DNA of 9,292 nt from Pseudomonadota bacterium (GTDB lineage Bacteria > Bdellovibrionota_B > Oligoflexia > Oligoflexales > JAPPIL01), in the NCBI GenBank assembly GCA_028877195.1, contig JAPPIL010000007.1, forward strand, positions 1-9,292, read 5' to 3'. This document shows positions 6,637 through 9,292 of the stretch, in pieces. A model generated the notes under the pieces. That model had not been told where the DNA came from and searched no databases. It saw only the letters and a program-made list of their open reading frames with translations. The first letter of the stretch is position 1; each line of letters begins with the position of its first letter. The translations under genes and the position numbers were made by a program.

Positions 6637-7666
6637 TGCTTTTGTTTATCAACACCGCGAAAAAATAGATAGGAATGATGCCAAGTATCACCAACAAAGC
6701 GGCAGGATATGAGGCTTGCTCCCAATGCCCCTCGCTAGTGAACTGATATATCTTTACCGCTAGCGTATCCCAACCAAACGGTCTAGTCATCAGGGTCAGC
6801 GGGATTTCCTTAAGTGTTTCAATGACCACGATGAGGAAAGTATAGCCGATACTTGGTAACAGCAGTGGCAAATGCACGCGCCGATACATACCGACCGATA
6901 CCCGCCCCAAAGAACGGGAAGCATCGTATAGCTGGTTGGGGATGCGTTTTAGCGCTTGGTCAATGTTGATGGTGAAGATCGCGGTATACCGCACCGCCAA
7001 AGCAAAGAGAAGCACCGCCAAAGTATTGCTGAAATAATTTTGCGCAAAAAAACTAACAAATGTGAATACCGCCACCGCCAACACCGAGCCTGGGATCGCA
7101 TAACCGAGCACCAGCATCGGATTCAACAGTTTGGTCAAAACAAGCTTGGCGGCATTGAACTTACCAAACGATAATAGTAATGCCAGAATGACAGAGATAA
7201 TGCCTGACAAGGCAGCGATGGTGAACGAATTAAACAGCGTCATCAAATTGCCAAAATTTATTTCTTCCCAACCACTGATAATCCAAAAGCCAAGCATGCC
7301 GAGAGGCAAGACAGCAGTAAAAAACACAAGCATACATGCAAAGCCAAGCATCAACCACTTCTGCCAACCATGTAGAACAATGCGGCGAAAGCGTAGTTGG
7401 GTATCCTTAACCATGTAGTTGCGTTTGCTTTTGTTTTTTTCCGCAATAAAGAAAAAGCATAGGATAAACAACAGCAGGATAGAAGCCATCTGCTGCGCCG
7501 CATGGATAGAGAAGAACCCCGTCCAAAGCTTGTAAATCGTAGTGGTGAAGGTGTTAACACTAAAGATAGCTACAGTGCCAAAATCTGCGAGCACTTCAAG
7601 GCATACGAGCACTAGCCCGCCGATTATCCAAGGTTTGGAAGCTGGCAAGACAATAAAAAAAAACAA
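6617..7666 (-). CDS. fbpB: Iron(III) ABC transporter permease, C-terminal part (frameshifted FbpB)
   Basis: This frame encodes the last two thirds of an FbpB-type permease. It begins at the T9 run, formally at TTG 7666-7664, which has no SD and is unlikely to be a true start. LPASKPWIIGG and EVLADFGTV directly continue the first EAA loop begun in the other frame. About eight hydrophobic segments follow, and the second EAA-like loop, DASRSLGRVSVGMYRRVHLP (248-267), should dock on the ATPase. Inserting one T, or a -1 shift at the run, restores a 521-residue protein with about 12 helices, the normal FbpB size and fold. The frame ends 20 bp inside fbpC. Without frame restoration this part would be separate from its N-terminal half and the transporter would probably not work. 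Confidence 0.85.
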   Translation of the reverse strand: MFFFIVLPASKPWIIGGLVLVCLEVLADFGTVAIFSVNTFTTTIYKLWTGFFSIHAAQQMASILLLFILCFFFIAEKNKSKRNYMVKDTQLRFRRIVLHGWQKWLMLGFACMLVFFTAVLPLGMLGFWIISGWEEINFGNLMTLFNSFTIAALSGIISVILALLLSFGKFNAAKLVLTKLLNPMLVLGYAIPGSVLAVAVFTFVSFFAQNYFSNTLAVLLFALAVRYTAIFTINIDQALKRIPNQLYDASRSLGRVSVGMYRRVHLPLLLPSIGYTFLIVVIETLKEIPLTLMTRPFGWDTLAVKIYQFTSEGHWEQASYPAALLVILGIIPIYFFAVLINKSNGTARS

Positions 7667-8181
7667 CCGAGCGGTTTATGCCCCAATGTCTTGGCGCATT
7701 CAATCATTTTTCGCCCCTGACTGATGAATGCTTGCTGACACAACAGATACACGTAAGGGAAGAGGGCGAGTGCGAAGACGATGCTTAAGATAAAGATATT
7801 GCGGACGTTGATAAAGATTTCAATGCCGAATGTGCGCAAGTAGTTTTGTAGTAGCCCAGAGCTGTCAAAGGCACTGATGTAGATAAAGCCTAATACATAC
7901 GAAGGAATGACAAAGGGAAACAAGAACAGGCTGTGAAATAGCTTACGGGCAGGAAAGTCGGTGAGTGTTACGACTGCGGCTGTGCCCACCCCAAGTATAC
8001 AAGCGAATGTGGCTGTGAGAATAAGAAGGAGCAAAGTGTTCGTCGCCACATCAAGCAGGGTGTAGTTGAGCAGATGTTGCCAAAGACTGGGATCAAGATG
8101 CCCCCACGATACAAAAAGCGTGAACACAGGAGTGATAAGCAGTAGCGACAGAGCCACAAAGATAATGGTTGCGGGACGCAT
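7624..8181 (-). CDS. fbpB: Iron(III) ABC transporter permease, N-terminal part (frameshifted FbpB)
   Basis: The 185 residues hold four membrane segments (about 5-25, 45-72, 84-106, 127-150) and the start of the first EAA loop (ECAKTLGHKPLG, 161-172). The order is that of the inner-membrane permease that passes ferric iron from the binding protein to the cytoplasm. After Cys173 the frame enters the T9 run (7655-7663) and leaves the family: the last ten or so residues (LLSCQLPNLG) are out of frame, and a TAA follows. Homology resumes one frame away in the 6617-7666 frame. The gene begins 19 nt after the binding-protein stop, with no clear SD, so coupled translation is likely. Confidence 0.85.
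   Translation of the reverse strand: MRPATIIFVALSLLLITPVFTLFVSWGHLDPSLWQHLLNYTLLDVATNTLLLLILTATFACILGVGTAAVVTLTDFPARKLFHSLFLFPFVIPSYVLGFIYISAFDSSGLLQNYLRTFGIEIFINVRNIFILSIVFALALFPYVYLLCQQAFISQGRKMIECAKTLGHKPLGCFFLLSCQLPNLG
7655..7663 (-). repeat. T9 homopolymer at the fbpB frame junction
   Basis: Nine consecutive A on the plus strand read as T9 in the gene. The zero-frame codons are TGT TTT TTT TTA, so the run contains T TTT TTT and then T TTT TTA, the latter matching the classical U UUU UUA -1 slippery heptamer in the correct register. One extra T restores the full-length permease. The run could be a replication slippage (phase variation) site, a transcriptional slippage or recoding site, or a sequencing undercount. 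Confidence 0.8.
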
Positions 8182-8200
8182 CAGCTAGACGCAGGTATTC

Positions 8201-9262
8201 TCAATGGTAGCCTGCCATATCTATTACTCGCACTGCTTCGGGTTGAAGTTTGCCAATACGGGCGAGGTCAAAGTCGCTTGCTTTGAAATCCCCCCACGCC
8301 GCGACCAGTGGGTGCGCTTTCGCAGTAGTATTGATCGGAAACTCCATGTTTAGCTCCGCAAATTGCGACTGCGCACGCACTATCCACTCAAGAAAAGCCA
8401 ATGCCAGTTGTTTGTTACGAGAATGGCGGACAATGCCAGCCCCAGAGATGTTGATGTGAACGCCAGTGCTTTGCTGGTTAGCCCAAAATATTTTTACAGG
8501 ATAATTAGGGTCTTTCTTTTGTAATCGTGCCAAGTAGTAGCTGTTGACCACCCCGACCGCACACTGCCCTGCCTTTATCGCTTCAATCACTTTTGTATCG
8601 CTTGGCAAAACTACCGTGGCAAGATTATTAACCCAACTCTTCAGGATTGCTTTCGTCTCATCATGACCATGAATGCCAATTAACATCGCAACTAACGAGC
8701 GATTGTAAACCTTCTGGGAAGTGCGAAGACACAGCTTTCCTCGCCACTTCGCCGACCCTAAATCCTTGTAGGTGCTCAAAGAACTTGGGCTTACTTTTCT
8801 GCTGTCATAGACGATTGAACGCGCCCGAATGGAAAGCCCTGTCCAGTTGTTCGCCCGCAAATGCACAGGCACTTGGGTAGCAATAGTCGGAGATTTGAGT
8901 GCCACTAGCAGGTCTTCTTGCGCCGCGTGCCAAAGATTACCAGCATCAACGGTCATCAAGATGTCAGCTTTGGTGTTTTTACCTTCCGCAAGTAGCTTTT
9001 GAATCAACACAGGCGCTTTGTCGGTCAAGTAGCGAAACTTCACGCCTGTTTCTTTTGTGTATCTAGCCAGTATTGGTTTTAGCAGATGCTCGGAACGCGA
9101 AGTGTAGATGTTGAGTTCGCGCTTGGGTTTTTGCGCTGCGGCAACAACTGTGGAGCTACCAACAAACGCATACCCTAACAACTGTGCCAGAATTTGAATG
9201 GACAGAAGACAGACAGCTACCGACTGCACGAAGTAGTCCCGGCTTTGTTGCATAACTAACAT
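8201..9262 (-). CDS. fbpA: Periplasmic iron(III)-binding protein (FbpA/FutA type)
   Basis: The 353-residue product is the periplasmic receptor that captures ferric iron and delivers it to the permease. An N-terminal hydrophobic signal sequence covers about residues 10-43, with AAAQ near the likely cleavage site. Family blocks in order: NIYTSRSE (51-58), the FutA-like ADILMTVDAGNLW (99-111), YNRSLVAMLI (186-195), NSYYLARL (240-247) with the paired iron-ligand tyrosines 242-243, and NISGAGIVRH (271-280). Tyr186 matches the third ligand tyrosine of FutA-type proteins. The first-lobe motif, often SRHYD in FutA proteins, is SRSEH here, so coordination may differ. The start may be ATG 9262 (AAGGAG only 2 nt away) or ATG 9253 (11 nt away). 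It is the first iron gene seen; its promoter and any Fur site would lie mostly beyond the right edge. Confidence 0.9.
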   Translation of the reverse strand: MLVMQQSRDYFVQSVAVCLLSIQILAQLLGYAFVGSSTVVAAAQKPKRELNIYTSRSEHLLKPILARYTKETGVKFRYLTDKAPVLIQKLLAEGKNTKADILMTVDAGNLWHAAQEDLLVALKSPTIATQVPVHLRANNWTGLSIRARSIVYDSRKVSPSSLSTYKDLGSAKWRGKLCLRTSQKVYNRSLVAMLIGIHGHDETKAILKSWVNNLATVVLPSDTKVIEAIKAGQCAVGVVNSYYLARLQKKDPNYPVKIFWANQQSTGVHINISGAGIVRHSRNKQLALAFLEWIVRAQSQFAELNMEFPINTTAKAHPLVAAWGDFKASDFDLARIGKLQPEAVRVIDMAGYH

Positions 9263-9264
9263 CT

Positions 9265-9270
9265 CTCCTT
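9265..9270 (-). promoter_or_regulatory. SD of the iron-binding protein gene
   Basis: AAGGAG on the minus strand lies 2 nt from ATG 9262 and 11 nt from ATG 9253. Neither spacing is ideal, so the exact start is undecided between residue 1 and residue 4; both keep the full signal peptide. Confidence 0.6.
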
Positions 9271-9292
9271 TTTAGTATGCGGAGGGCTTTCC

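Noticed and set aside
6956..7418. Two open frames on the plus strand opposite the permease
   Set aside because: Both are antisense shadows of membrane-segment codons with no start signals.
1..9292. CRISPR arrays, tRNA or rRNA genes, insertion sequences and prophage genes
   Set aside because: None seen: no regularly spaced repeats, no cloverleaf candidates, and no transposase or integrase motifs.

Overview
The window comes from a Gram-negative bacterium of moderate GC content. It encodes a TolC-type outer-membrane channel, two proteins with lipoprotein signal peptides and a periplasmic-binding-protein-dependent iron(III) uptake system. The sequence alone does not fix the taxon. Nearly everything is transcribed from the minus strand; the one plus-strand gene is small and unrecognised.

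Layout from the right edge (upstream) to the left. (1) 9262-5587 minus is an FbpABC/FutABC-type ferric iron ABC transporter operon: binding protein, permease and ATPase. The permease reading frame is interrupted by a one-base shift in a run of nine T (7655-7663); rejoining the two halves gives a normal 521-residue, roughly 12-helix permease. (2) 5402-5586 is an AT-rich spacer with a plausible promoter. (3) 5374-2192 minus holds two tandem, mutually homologous genes of unknown function. Each encodes a short lipoprotein signal peptide, a small domain with a conserved cysteine pair, a membrane segment, a long charged helical region, a second weaker hydrophobic segment and a conserved tail. The first copy has an in-frame TAA at 3850-3848, and the homologous C-terminal part continues in the same frame to 3575. 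The second copy starts 3 nt after that end and looks intact. (4) 1775-2230 plus is a small gene with a well-supported start, promoter and operator-like inverted repeat. It appears to have lost one base near 2071-2095; the alternative frame gives a more natural C-terminus ending at 2211. (5) 1584-82 minus is a TolC-family outer-membrane efflux protein. It is followed after 16 nt by a possible new gene that runs off the left edge.

The iron genes are an ordinary uptake system. The novel material is the paired lipoprotein-like membrane proteins, whose family I do not recognise, together with three reading-frame lesions within about 6 kb: two single-base shifts and one nonsense codon. These could reflect gene decay, phase variation or recoding, or residual assembly errors. 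The sequence alone cannot decide between them, so each is reported separately.
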